From assembly GCA_011049715.1 (NCBI GenBank), contig DRHF01000364.1, forward strand, positions 1 to 33,444: a stretch of DNA of 33,444 nucleotides, given 5' to 3'. This document shows positions 24,412 to 33,073 of the stretch, piece by piece (the stretch's first letter is position 1; the number at the start of each line of letters is the position of its first letter). The DNA is from Desulfobacterales bacterium (GTDB lineage Bacteria; Desulfobacterota; Desulfobacteria; Desulfobacterales; UBA2156). A program made the translations under genes and the position numbers. Under the pieces are notes generated by a model that worked only from the letters and a program-made list of their open reading frames with translations, did no database searches and had not been told where the DNA came from.

Positions 24412-27081
24412 ATGAGCAAAATAAATAGAATTGATACCGTACCGATTCCCCCGAAAGATGCCGATGTGCTGACGACCTGCTGTGATTACTGCATTGTAGG
24501 CTGTGGATATAAGATCTATCGTTGGCCCTTGGGCAAAAGGGGCGGTATAAAGGCAAACCGGAATGCGTTTGGCAAAGACCTGCCGATAGAGCTGGACAAA
24601 GGGGGCTGGGTGGCTCCCAACATGCACAATGTCGTAAGCTATAAAGGAAAACCGCACCATGTTGTAGTGGCCCCTGATGCCGACATCAAGGTTGTCAACA
24701 AAGGAGGTGATCACTCAATCAGGGGTGGTGCCATCGCCCAAAAATGTTACAGCCCGGGTACGCCGACTCGTGATCGCCTGAAACATCCTCAGGTCCGGTT
24801 AAATGGTCAGCTCCGGAGAATTTCCTGGGACGATGCGGCAGAAATTTTTGCGGCGGTGTCAAAGTATGTTATCAAAAAGTACGGGGTCCATGCCTGGGCC
24901 CAAAAAATGTATTCCTACCAGTATTTTGAAAACACCTACGCCCTCACCAAATTCGCCTTGAGAAATATAGGGACCCCCGCTTTTGCCTGGCACGACAATC
25001 CCACCGTGGCACCTTCGGTTCCGGGGCTGCGTGATGCCGGTATTGAAAAGTTCTCTGCTTCCTACGAGGACTGGTATTTGGCCGATACGCTTGTCATTGC
25101 CGGCACGGATCCCTTTGAGACCAAGACCATTATTTGGAACGAATGGATAATGAAGGCCATTGCGGAGCACCAGCAAAAGGTGATTTGTATCAATCCGCGC
25201 AAGACCACAGGTGTGGCCTTTGCCGAAGAGAAAGGAGGGCTCCATCTCCAGCTCACGCCGGGTACTGCTACCCCCCTTTTTATGGCCATTGCCCGTGTGA
25301 TTCTTGAAAACGGTTGGGAGGATCGAGAATGGATCAATAAAAATACCAATACCAAATGGGAAACCGATTCCGGTTTTGGCCAGGGGACCAGAAATACAGA
25401 CTGGCAGTGGCGAACCACCTGGGATAAACTTCAGACCAAAGGTTTTGAAGATTACAAAAATTGGATCCTGAGCCAGAAGGAATCTAAAGTTGAGTTTGCA
25501 GCAAAACTGAGCGGCATTGATGCCGACGACATTGTCTATGCGGCCGAACTCATGGCCAAGCCACGGGAGGACGGCAGTCGTCCCAAGACCTCTTTCGGTC
25601 TTGAGAAAGGAATTTACTGGTCAAACAACTACACAAACACGTCTTCATATGCAAGTCTTGGCCTTTTATGCGGAGCAGGCAACCGACCCGGTCAGATGAT
25701 CTCACGTTTTGGCGGGCACCAGCGTGGCGGAGTGAAAGGGGGCAAGTACCCTATAGGCAAATCCCCTGAAAAGTTCGGCGGGCGACGGCGCAAGCCCCTT
25801 GATCTGGACCGGTGGGTGCAAGCGGGTAACGTCCGTTTTGCGTACGTTGTCGGGACCACCTGGACCGGCGCTATGGCCGCCTCCGGCGAGTTAACCGATA
25901 TACTGCTCGGCCACACGCGGAGGAACCCTCATCAGCCGAATGAAAAGGATACCGGCCATATTATCGACGTTTTGAGAAAGCGCGTAGACAGCGGCGGAAT
26001 GGTGGTAGTGCACCAGGATATTTATCCGAGAACGCCGATCGGGACTGAAATTGCCGATCTTGTTCTACCGGCCGCGACATGGGGAGAGTGCGATTTTTCC
26101 AGGGCAAACGGTGAACGGCGTATTCGTCTGTATTCCAAGTTTTATGATCCGCCCGGGGAAGCCCAGCCGGATTGGTGGATCGCCGCCAAAATGGCAAAGG
26201 CCATGGGATTTAGCGGTTATGACTGGAAGGATTCAAACGATGTCTTTGAAGAAGCCGCCAGGTTTACAAGAGGAGGAGTTCTCAACTATCAACCACTTGT
26301 GAAAATGGCTAAACGCAAAGGGCTGAAGGGTCACGAACTACTCAGAAGCTATGGCACCACAGGTATACAGGGGCCGATACGGCTTGAATCAGGCGAACTC
26401 GTGGGCACTAAAAGGATACATGATTCTACTCTCAAACTGCCTGAAACCGGACCTGAAAAGGAGACTGTATGGCCGAAATGGCTGACTTCCTTTATCAGTC
26501 AATCGGGAAAAGCCAATTTTATCAAATCCCCCTGGTATCTGTTCGAAGATTTTTTCAACTTTATCAAACCCAAAGGTGATGAACTATGGGTAATTAACGG
26601 GCGCATTAATGAGATATGGCAATCTACTTTTGATGATGTTGAGCGCCGGCCCTACATCACGCAACGCTTCCCTGAGAACTTTATCGAAATCAATCCGGTA
26701 GATGCAGAAAGACTTGGCATCGAGAGCGGAGATTACGTGAAAGTGACAAACGATCGTATACCGGTTCAGGTATCGGGATTTTACGGTCGTGATGTTGATG
26801 ATTTGCTGTTTGACAATCTTCGAAAAAACGGACATATCAAGTTTATTTCAGCGGAAGTCAAGGCGGTAGCCATGGTTATGGAGGTACCAAAGGAAGGGGT
26901 GTCTTTCATGTATTTTCTAAACCCTTACCAGCCGGCAAACAAGCTGGTGCCCCGGGTTCCCGACCCTTTGACAAACAATTACCGCTATAAATTAGCTGTT
27001 GGAAAAATTGAAAAGATCGGAGAATCACCTTATAAACATGACTTTTCAACCATGACCTTCAAGTCACGGGCGATTATATAA
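24412..27081 (+). CDS. idrA: Molybdopterin oxidoreductase, IdrA/AioA family (probable iodate reductase)
   Basis: An 889-residue catalytic subunit of the DMSO-reductase superfamily. The N-terminal cluster motif is Cys24-x2-Cys27-x3-Cys31 followed by Ser102 instead of a fourth cysteine; this spacing equals that of arsenite oxidase AioA (Cys21, 24, 28, Ser99) and predicts a [3Fe-4S] cluster. The RFGGHQ motif (Arg432, His436) is also shared with AioA. The region matching the arsenite-binding His195 of AioA reads SVPGLRD (200-207), with no His, which argues against arsenite oxidase. It has no signal peptide and should leave the cell with its Rieske partner. With two dihaem peroxidases beside it, iodate reductase IdrA is the best-supported identity; another oxyanion substrate remains possible. 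GGAAGGA at 24395-24401 marks the start. Confidence 0.8.
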   Translation: MSKINRIDTVPIPPKDADVLTTCCDYCIVGCGYKIYRWPLGKRGGIKANRNAFGKDLPIELDKGGWVAPNMHNVVSYKGKPHHVVVAPDADIKVVNKGGDHSIRGGAIAQKCYSPGTPTRDRLKHPQVRLNGQLRRISWDDAAEIFAAVSKYVIKKYGVHAWAQKMYSYQYFENTYALTKFALRNIGTPAFAWHDNPTVAPSVPGLRDAGIEKFSASYEDWYLADTLVIAGTDPFETKTIIWNEWIMKAIAEHQQKVICINPRKTTGVAFAEEKGGLHLQLTPGTATPLFMAIARVILENGWEDREWINKNTNTKWETDSGFGQGTRNTDWQWRTTWDKLQTKGFEDYKNWILSQKESKVEFAAKLSGIDADDIVYAAELMAKPREDGSRPKTSFGLEKGIYWSNNYTNTSSYASLGLLCGAGNRPGQMISRFGGHQRGGVKGGKYPIGKSPEKFGGRRRKPLDLDRWVQAGNVRFAYVVGTTWTGAMAASGELTDILLGHTRRNPHQPNEKDTGHIIDVLRKRVDSGGMVVVHQDIYPRTPIGTEIADLVLPAATWGECDFSRANGERRIRLYSKFYDPPGEAQPDWWIAAKMAKAMGFSGYDWKDSNDVFEEAARFTRGGVLNYQPLVKMAKRKGLKGHELLRSYGTTGIQGPIRLESGELVGTKRIHDSTLKLPETGPEKETVWPKWLTSFISQSGKANFIKSPWYLFEDFFNFIKPKGDELWVINGRINEIWQSTFDDVERRPYITQRFPENFIEINPVDAERLGIESGDYVKVTNDRIPVQVSGFYGRDVDDLLFDNLRKNGHIKFISAEVKAVAMVMEVPKEGVSFMYFLNPYQPANKLVPRVPDPLTNNYRYKLAVGKIEKIGESPYKHDFSTMTFKSRAII

Positions 27082-27096
27082 AAAAGAAAAAATAAA

Positions 27097-27130
27097 TGAA
27101 CGGCCGCAAGCGTCAGCCTGCGGCCGTTCA
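27097..27130. terminator. Strong 12-bp hairpin between the idrA-like gene and the second cupredoxin
   Basis: Stem 27097-27108 pairs perfectly with 27119-27130 (core GAACGGCCGCA / TGCGGCCGTTC) around a ten-base loop. On the plus strand no T-run follows. On the minus strand the A-rich stretch 27080-27096 becomes a T-tract, making a textbook terminator in that direction although no minus-strand gene is near. On the plus strand it may partly end or stabilise the idr transcript and reduce expression of the genes after it. Confidence 0.55.
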
Positions 27131-27150
27131 CTAACTGGAGGAATTCAATT

Positions 27151-27750
27151 TTGGATTATAAAAAGATGTTGAAGCTTCATGGATTAGTTGGAATCATCGT
27201 CTCTTTTTTTTTCCTGTCAACCTCAGCGTTTGCCGGCGGTATGATTAAAGGAAAAATCGATTATAAAAAGAAACGCTGGATAAGAGACACATTTGTTTAT
27301 CTTGAAAATGTACCGGACAAATGGGAACCGCAAGAGGCAGAAATGAACCAGGTCGGTAGTACGTTTATTCCAAAGTACCTTCCAATAATTGTGGGTTCCA
27401 CGGTCAAATTTCTCAATTCCGATCCAACCGAACATAATGTATATTCCCCTGACCATGAAACCTTTAACCTTGGCAAGGCCAATCAAGGAGAGGTGCTGTC
27501 CCATACCTTCAACAAGGTAGGGGGTTATACCCAACTGTGCAAGCTACATGCCGCCATGATTGCTTTTGTAGTCGTGCTTCCCAATCCCTATTACGGACAG
27601 AGCGATAAAAAGGGGGTTTTTGTTATTAAAGACGTTCCTCCAGGGCACTATCGACTGATTACATGGAATCAACGTTACAAGGCAGATCACGTTGAAGTGG
27701 ATGTCAAGGATGGAGAAAGCGTTGAAGTGACCATTAAGCTGCACCGGTAA
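27151..27750 (+). CDS. Second exported cupredoxin-like protein
   Basis: A 199-residue protein with a signal peptide ending near SAFAGG (residue 29) and a compact beta-rich domain. Candidate copper ligands are His95 (TEHN), Cys130, His133 and Met136, again with C-x2-H-x2-M spacing. A short carboxypeptidase-regulatory-like segment (KKGVFVIKDVPPGHYRLI) ends it. The start is the TTG at 27151: GGAGGA at 27137-27142 is eight bases upstream, while the first ATG (27166) is too far away. It resembles the protein at 20628-21392 in domain order, including the shared NPYY motif after the ligands. A periplasmic electron carrier between a bc complex and the molybdenum enzyme is plausible; copper binding is inferred only. 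Confidence 0.75.
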   Translation: MDYKKMLKLHGLVGIIVSFFFLSTSAFAGGMIKGKIDYKKKRWIRDTFVYLENVPDKWEPQEAEMNQVGSTFIPKYLPIIVGSTVKFLNSDPTEHNVYSPDHETFNLGKANQGEVLSHTFNKVGGYTQLCKLHAAMIAFVVVLPNPYYGQSDKKGVFVIKDVPPGHYRLITWNQRYKADHVEVDVKDGESVEVTIKLHR

Positions 27751-27774
27751 TGCTGTAGAAAAGGATTACAGCTG

Positions 27775-29637
27775 TTGAAAAAGTATAGGGCTCAACTCCC
27801 GGCTGAAAATCACTGGGCTGAAACGATCAAGTGTCAGGCTGCATGTCCGGTTTACACCGATGCCAGGGGGTACATTCAAGCCATAGCTCAAAGGGACTAT
27901 GAAACCGCTTATCTTATCGCCCGCGTTTCAAATCCCCTGGCTTCCATTTGCGGATCTATTTGCGGAGCGCCATGTGAAGCTGCATGTCGGCGGGGTGATA
28001 TAGACAGCCCCTTACAGATACGTGCCCTTAAACGGTTTGTCACCGGAAAGTTGGGAACAGAGTCCTCTCCCGACAGGATTGAAAAGATTGCCAAATGGTT
28101 ATGGGATCGACTGAGAGTTACGATACCTGATGATGAAAAAGAAACCAATTTATCCATAGTTGATCTAAACACTCGCAGAAATTATCCCAAAGTGGGCGGC
28201 CAGCGCATCGCCATTGTGGGATCAGGTCCGGCAGGGCTTGGTGCAGCACATGATCTTGCCCTGATGGGATTTTCACCAGTGGTGTTTGAAAGGGAATCTG
28301 TTCCCGCAGGTATGTTATACCTTGGTGTTCCTGAATACCGTCTGCCCAGAAACATCATTTTGGCAGAGGTTAAGCTGATCGAAAAACTGGGGGTTGAGAT
28401 TCGTCTCAATACCGCGGTGGGAGAGGATATTCCGTTTTTCAAGCTGGTGGAGGAATTTGATGCCGTCATCATAGCAGTTGGCGCTAAAAAGAGCCGAAAA
28501 CTTAAAATCCCTGGTGCTGATGCACCTCAGGTTCTGGGCGGTGTGGAATTTCTTCGTGATATCGCCCTTGGAAACCCTGTTGAAATCGGGTCCCGTATTG
28601 TGGTCATCGGAGGCGGTAATGTAGCTTTTGACGTCGGACGCTCTGTAGTCCGACAAACCGGTCAGGATGTTGCGGTCGCTGCGGCCCTTGTATCTGATAT
28701 GGTGGATGTTAATCTTTGCTGCCTCGAATCCAGAGATGAGATGCCGGCAGACGAGGTGGAAATTATTGAAGGATGTGAAGAAGGGATAATCCTTCATACC
28801 GGCATGGGGCCAAAGGAGATTCATGTTAAAAATGGGAAGGTAACGGGTGTTACTTTTTCCCACTGCGTTCAGGTCTTTGACCAAAACGGAAGGTTCGATC
28901 CTAAGTTTGATGAAGAAAGACAAACAACTATTGAGTGCGATGCGGTTCTTTTGACCATCGGTCAGGAGGTTGATCTCTCTTTTATTGATCCTGCTCGAGA
29001 TGGTCTTGAAATTTCGAAAAGAGGCATCATTACCCATGATTCTGAAACCCTTCAGACCGGTTTACCTAACGTCTTTGTTGCCGGCGATCTGGCACATGGT
29101 CCCAAGCTGCTAATTGATGCTGTCGCCTCCGGTAAACGCGCAGCCCGCTCCATCTATCGTCATTTCACAGGGAATAAAATCGATCCACGGTTGACCGATT
29201 TGCATGTTCTTCTTGAAGATTTTGCGAGGGCTTTTGGGTATGAAATCAGGAAACGTATCAAGCTTCCTGTCCTTCCGGTGGAAAAAAGAAAAGGCAGAAT
29301 GATCGCACAGGTGGAATTGCCTCTTGAGGAGAATGTCGCATTATTTGAAGCGGGCCGTTGTATTAACTGCAGTATTAATACCATTTTTGACAGTGAAAAA
29401 TGTATTCTTTGTGGCGGATGTGTGGAAATTTGCCCATGTGCCTGTCTCAAGATTGTTGATTTTGAGCAGGTTGATGGGGATCAAGATATCATCGATCTTA
29501 AAAAAACATTGTATGACACTGAAGATGTATCCGTCATTTTAAAGGACGATACCACCTGTATACGGTGCGGAATGTGTGCAGTAAGATGCCCGGCAAGCGC
29601 GATCACGATGGAACAATACTGTTTGGAGGAGTTGTAA
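27775..29637 (+). CDS. GltD-like FAD/NAD(P) oxidoreductase with C-terminal ferredoxin domains
   Basis: A 620-residue cytoplasmic flavoprotein. It has an N-terminal cysteine-rich Fer4_20-type domain (Cys20, 24, 60, 64, 67, 71), an FAD-binding fold (GSGPAG, 149-154), a second nucleotide fold ([15 protein letters not shown], from about 277) and a FAD-closing motif ([11 protein letters not shown]). A C-terminal pair of [4Fe-4S] domains follows ([13 protein letters not shown] near 543 and [12 protein letters not shown] near 595). The core is like the small subunit of glutamate synthase (GltD), but no large subunit is nearby. It lies one base before the Rieske gene, so it is probably a subunit of the second bc complex, linking quinol oxidation to NAD(P)H or ferredoxin. 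Similar GltD-like subunits are known with bc complexes of anammox bacteria. The start is TTG 27775 behind AAGGA. Confidence 0.85.
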   Translation: MKKYRAQLPAENHWAETIKCQAACPVYTDARGYIQAIAQRDYETAYLIARVSNPLASICGSICGAPCEAACRRGDIDSPLQIRALKRFVTGKLGTESSPDRIEKIAKWLWDRLRVTIPDDEKETNLSIVDLNTRRNYPKVGGQRIAIVGSGPAGLGAAHDLALMGFSPVVFERESVPAGMLYLGVPEYRLPRNIILAEVKLIEKLGVEIRLNTAVGEDIPFFKLVEEFDAVIIAVGAKKSRKLKIPGADAPQVLGGVEFLRDIALGNPVEIGSRIVVIGGGNVAFDVGRSVVRQTGQDVAVAAALVSDMVDVNLCCLESRDEMPADEVEIIEGCEEGIILHTGMGPKEIHVKNGKVTGVTFSHCVQVFDQNGRFDPKFDEERQTTIECDAVLLTIGQEVDLSFIDPARDGLEISKRGIITHDSETLQTGLPNVFVAGDLAHGPKLLIDAVASGKRAARSIYRHFTGNKIDPRLTDLHVLLEDFARAFGYEIRKRIKLPVLPVEKRKGRMIAQVELPLEENVALFEAGRCINCSINTIFDSEKCILCGGCVEICPCACLKIVDFEQVDGDQDIIDLKKTLYDTEDVSVILKDDTTCIRCGMCAVRCPASAITMEQYCLEEL

Positions 29638-29638
29638 G

Positions 29639-30118
29639 GTGAATGTGAAAGAAACCATAGAAAACAGAGAGGAAATAACCCGACGGTTTTTTCTGGGCTG
29701 GGGATCTGCCACTATCATCGGGATGGCTTCCCTGGCCGCATCTCTTTTAACCATGCTTAGAATGCCGATACCATCACTAATGCCGGGTAAAGCGGCCAGA
29801 TTTAAAATCGGGAACAAAGAAGACTTTCCGCCTGGTACAACAAAATATTTTGAGATGGAACAGGTCTACGTTTTTGCAGATCAAAAAGGGATATCGGCCA
29901 TGTCCGCCATATGCACCCACCTGGGGTGTATCGTCAGCAAGGAACAAAAGCAATTTGTCTGTCCGTGTCACGGGTCGCGCTATGATTTGACCGGTAGGGT
30001 CATGCAGGGTCCGGCGCCTAAGAATCTGTCGTGGTACAGCGTAGTCATGCTGCCGAGTGCTAAGTTGGTTGTTGACCGCAACAAGGTGGTGCAGCCCGGT
30101 ACGAAATTGTTAGTATAG
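29639..30118 (+). CDS. Rieske iron-sulfur protein of cytochrome bc complex 2
   Basis: A 159-residue Rieske subunit with a membrane anchor at about residues 17-40 that begins with Arg-Arg-Phe-Phe and could be Tat-inserted. Cluster ligands are Cys92 and His94 (CTHLGC) and Cys108 and His111 (CPCH); Cys97 and Cys110 would form the disulfide. The start is GTG at 29639: GGAGGA at 29625-29630 has ideal eight-base spacing, and the gene begins one base after the flavoprotein stop. It ends in TAG. It is shorter than the Rieske protein at 10488-11090, with a reduced N-terminus, and is a distinct paralogue rather than a copy. Confidence 0.9.
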   Translation: MNVKETIENREEITRRFFLGWGSATIIGMASLAASLLTMLRMPIPSLMPGKAARFKIGNKEDFPPGTTKYFEMEQVYVFADQKGISAMSAICTHLGCIVSKEQKQFVCPCHGSRYDLTGRVMQGPAPKNLSWYSVVMLPSAKLVVDRNKVVQPGTKLLV

Positions 30119-30159
30119 TTCTTAAAGATGACCAGGATGCAAGGATTGTTGTTTCAGAA

Positions 30160-31734
30160 ATGAACGAAGAGCGAAAAATAGATAGCGCAGTGAGCGCGCT
30201 ATCACAATATTTTCAAAACCTGAAGCAGTTCCCGCAAAATTTTTTAGCGTCGGTTGCCCGCCATGGTGCGCTGGATTCGAGACGCGCACGAGCTCAAGCA
30301 GTCTTCAGCAATGTTTTTTTACACGTTCATTCAGCAAAAGTACATCGATTCTCCTTGCGATGGAATTACACTTTCGGCCTCGGGATCATGTGTGTGGGTC
30401 TCTTTGCAATTCTAATCATTACAGGATTACTGCTTATGATATATTACCGGCCTGACACACAACACGCCTACAATTCCATGAAAGATCTGATCTACATTGT
30501 ACCCTCCGGCCGTCTTGTTCGAAATGTGCATCGCTGGGGAGCTCATCTGATGGTGATTGCCGTGTTCCTGCATATGGCCAGAGTCTTTTACACGAGTTCT
30601 TATAAAAAAGGCCGAGAGTTTAACTGGGTCATCGGCCTTGTGCTTTTTATATTCACTCTGGCTCTGAGTTTCACCGGGTATTTGCTTCCATGGGACCAAC
30701 TGGCTTATTGGGCTACCACCATTGGCGCCAATATCGCTGCTTCACCCAGGGAACTTACCGATGCTCTTCATCTAACCTGGATATTCGATATTGGAACGTT
30801 GCAGAAACGTCTTCTTCTTGGTGCGGATAGTATAGGCAACGATGCACTTATACGGTTTTATTTCCTGCATTCTGTTTTTCTGCCGCTTTTATTGACACTC
30901 TTTCTCATGGTTCATTTGTGGCGTATCCGTAAAGATGGCGGATTGTCCCGGCCGGACGTAATAGATTCACGGCTGTTGGAAGGACTACCTGAGAATACCA
31001 TGGCGCAAAAAACCTTTGCGGCCAAGTCGAAAAAAACCTACAATCTTGTTGCGATGGTCAGAGGCAAACGGATATCCTTCGACGACGACAGTCCGGAAAA
31101 CCTGGTGGATACCATCCCTCACGCCCTCACCTATGAATTTGTCGCCTTCATGTTCATCTTGGCAATTACGATAGTACTTTCCTACTTTTTTGATGCGCCT
31201 TTGAAGGAGCCTGCCAATCCGATACTCCCTGAGAATCCTGCCAAAGCCCCTTGGTATTTTCTGGGCCTTCAGGAACTGGTGAGCTATTCGGCCTTCATGG
31301 GAGGCATCGGCATCCCTACTATCGCCATAGTAGGACTCGCATTGATCCCGTACATTGACAGAACTGAAGGTAATGTCGGGAAATGGTTTGAAAATAAATC
31401 CGGTTTGCGGCTGACATTATGGTCGGCACTTTTTGCCACGGTTTCCTGTGTTGCGATGCTGACGATCACCGTTAATTTTGGCTGGTTCCGGAACTGGTTC
31501 CCACAGATTCCACAACTCGTTATTATCGTGGTCAATCCCGGAACTATTCTGGTGTTATTGTTTTCAATCTGGTCTATATTCACTATCAAAATATTTGATT
31601 CCATAAGGTTTGGTGCCATTGCGCTGTTCACCTGCTTTTTTGTTTCCTTTATTATTCTTACTTATTTTGCTTCGATTCATCGTGGCCCCAATTGGGGATT
31701 TTACTGGTGGCCATCCCTGTGGCCCATTAACTAG
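30160..31734 (+). CDS. Cytochrome b, fused full-length, of bc complex 2
   Basis: A 524-residue membrane protein combining the b6-like and C-terminal halves that are separate in the first operon. Haem ligands are His124/His138 (14 apart) and His237/His252 (15 apart). The quinol-site segment has APWYFLGLQE (363-372) in place of PEWY. After RIRKDGGLSRP a linker of roughly 60 residues leads to the C-terminal domain. The position matching Cys65 of the first complex is Phe72, so no covalent haem ci is expected here. It forms complex 2 with the preceding Rieske protein, the GltD-like flavoprotein and the following pentahaem cytochrome. The stop is TAG. The ATG at 30160 has only a distant AAGGA (30141-30145). 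Confidence 0.9.
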   Translation: MNEERKIDSAVSALSQYFQNLKQFPQNFLASVARHGALDSRRARAQAVFSNVFLHVHSAKVHRFSLRWNYTFGLGIMCVGLFAILIITGLLLMIYYRPDTQHAYNSMKDLIYIVPSGRLVRNVHRWGAHLMVIAVFLHMARVFYTSSYKKGREFNWVIGLVLFIFTLALSFTGYLLPWDQLAYWATTIGANIAASPRELTDALHLTWIFDIGTLQKRLLLGADSIGNDALIRFYFLHSVFLPLLLTLFLMVHLWRIRKDGGLSRPDVIDSRLLEGLPENTMAQKTFAAKSKKTYNLVAMVRGKRISFDDDSPENLVDTIPHALTYEFVAFMFILAITIVLSYFFDAPLKEPANPILPENPAKAPWYFLGLQELVSYSAFMGGIGIPTIAIVGLALIPYIDRTEGNVGKWFENKSGLRLTLWSALFATVSCVAMLTITVNFGWFRNWFPQIPQLVIIVVNPGTILVLLFSIWSIFTIKIFDSIRFGAIALFTCFFVSFIILTYFASIHRGPNWGFYWWPSLWPIN

Positions 31735-31802
31735 GAGTAACCTCTCATTTTGCACAGAATTGCTCTTTTTAGTAAAAAAATGGCGTTAAAAGTTTTACAT
31801 TT

Positions 31803-33062
31803 ATGAAAATACTATTATACATTTCTAGCATCGTTGTTTTCCTGTTTACGGGGCTATTTTATTTTCAGGAGAATATTTTCGCTGAATGGCGAGGTCACCA
31901 GCTGGCCTATCTTCGTCAACTTAAACAAATCAATCAAGATAGTGAGCATCAGGAAGAAGAAAATCTTTCCATAAAACTCCAACAAATTTATCTCCCTGAA
32001 ATGAACCGGATCGATCGATGCGTCTCTTGCCATGTGACCATTGAGGACCCGCGATTTGCTGATAAGAAAAACCCATTAAAAACTCACCCCGGCAATTATC
32101 TGGAAAAGCATGATCCTGAAAAGTTCGGCTGCACCATTTGTCACGACGGCCAGGGACGTGCGATTGTTTGGGACGATGTGAGAGCCGATTCCAAAGAAAA
32201 ATTCTGGGAGAAACCGATCATCAAAAAACCGTTTCTGGAAGCCAACTGCTTTCGCTGCCATGTCAAACCTTTGTCGGAGACGCCAACATATAATAGAGGG
32301 AAATACCTGTTTGAGACCAGTGGATGCCTGGGTTGTCATAAGCGGGATGGTAGAGGAGGGTATCTGGCAGCGGAATTGAGGGGCTTAGGTGATGCCAGTG
32401 TCCATCAGAAATATCCAACCAATTCATTAGATCCCAAGCTGTTGCCCAAGTTTAACTATAATCGAAATCTGGCCTATATCTATGAATCTGTTCGTTTTCC
32501 AAAAGCACAACCCGAGGATTCAGTGATGTTTGACTTTAAATTCTCGCATGATGATGCGCTTGCCCTAACCGTATATCTAAAAAGCCTGTCAATCAAGCAG
32601 CCCGGTATTGAAAAATTACCCCAGGAGCCTGAAAAACCATTAACGCTTCTTGCAAGAGGCAAAAAGACCTTCCAGCTTTTTTGCAGTGCCTGTCATGGGG
32701 AAAACGGCAAAGGCGGTGTAAAAAACAGAAACTATCAAAAAGATGTCATGCCTACACTAAATCTAATAGCCGAGAAGATGTTTCTCTATGAAAAGGAAGA
32801 TGCAGATGCGGTAATTGAGGCCATCAATGAATTCGGCGATTTAAACTTGACCGATCCCGAACCGGATATCCCTGGATTCAATAGAGTCCTGGCACAATTT
32901 ACTGCCGTACGTGATATTATCCTTAACGGCAATTCTGCCGCTAAAAAAGATCCCGAAGGGCCGGCTCCTTTTAACATGCCTTCATGGAGAAAGAGTATCC
33001 CCAGGAAAGATGTCACTTCAACGATCGCTTTTATGATTTCTTTATATGACTTTGAAGAGTAA
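31803..33062 (+). CDS. Pentahaem membrane-anchored cytochrome c of bc complex 2
   Basis: A 419-residue cytochrome with an uncleaved N-terminal anchor (about residues 4-22) and five haem motifs: CVSCH (Cys73), CTICH, CFRCH, CLGCH and CSACH. The first four correspond in order and context to haems 1-4 of the octahaem protein at 13081-15976 (for example EKFGCTICHDGQGR beside EKFGCTSCHQGRGR). The fifth is a separate class I cytochrome c domain (FCSACHGENGKGG) ending in a MPSW...TSTIAFMISLYDF helix. It should take electrons from the Rieske protein and pass them to periplasmic acceptors such as the cupredoxin-like proteins or IdrAB. It is the last gene of the respiratory run. Confidence 0.9.
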   Translation: MKILLYISSIVVFLFTGLFYFQENIFAEWRGHQLAYLRQLKQINQDSEHQEEENLSIKLQQIYLPEMNRIDRCVSCHVTIEDPRFADKKNPLKTHPGNYLEKHDPEKFGCTICHDGQGRAIVWDDVRADSKEKFWEKPIIKKPFLEANCFRCHVKPLSETPTYNRGKYLFETSGCLGCHKRDGRGGYLAAELRGLGDASVHQKYPTNSLDPKLLPKFNYNRNLAYIYESVRFPKAQPEDSVMFDFKFSHDDALALTVYLKSLSIKQPGIEKLPQEPEKPLTLLARGKKTFQLFCSACHGENGKGGVKNRNYQKDVMPTLNLIAEKMFLYEKEDADAVIEAINEFGDLNLTDPEPDIPGFNRVLAQFTAVRDIILNGNSAAKKDPEGPAPFNMPSWRKSIPRKDVTSTIAFMISLYDFEE

Positions 33063-33073
33063 TTGCTCAACCT

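Noticed and set aside
23769-27081. Canonical arsenite oxidase aioBA
   Set aside because: Cluster ligands match, but the arsenite-site His is not found, and two dihaem peroxidases adjoin the pair, which is the Idr rather than the Aio arrangement.
28315-29037. Minus-strand open frame of 240 residues
   Set aside because: It is antisense to the nucleotide-binding core of the GltD-like flavoprotein and has no ribosome site or family resemblance.
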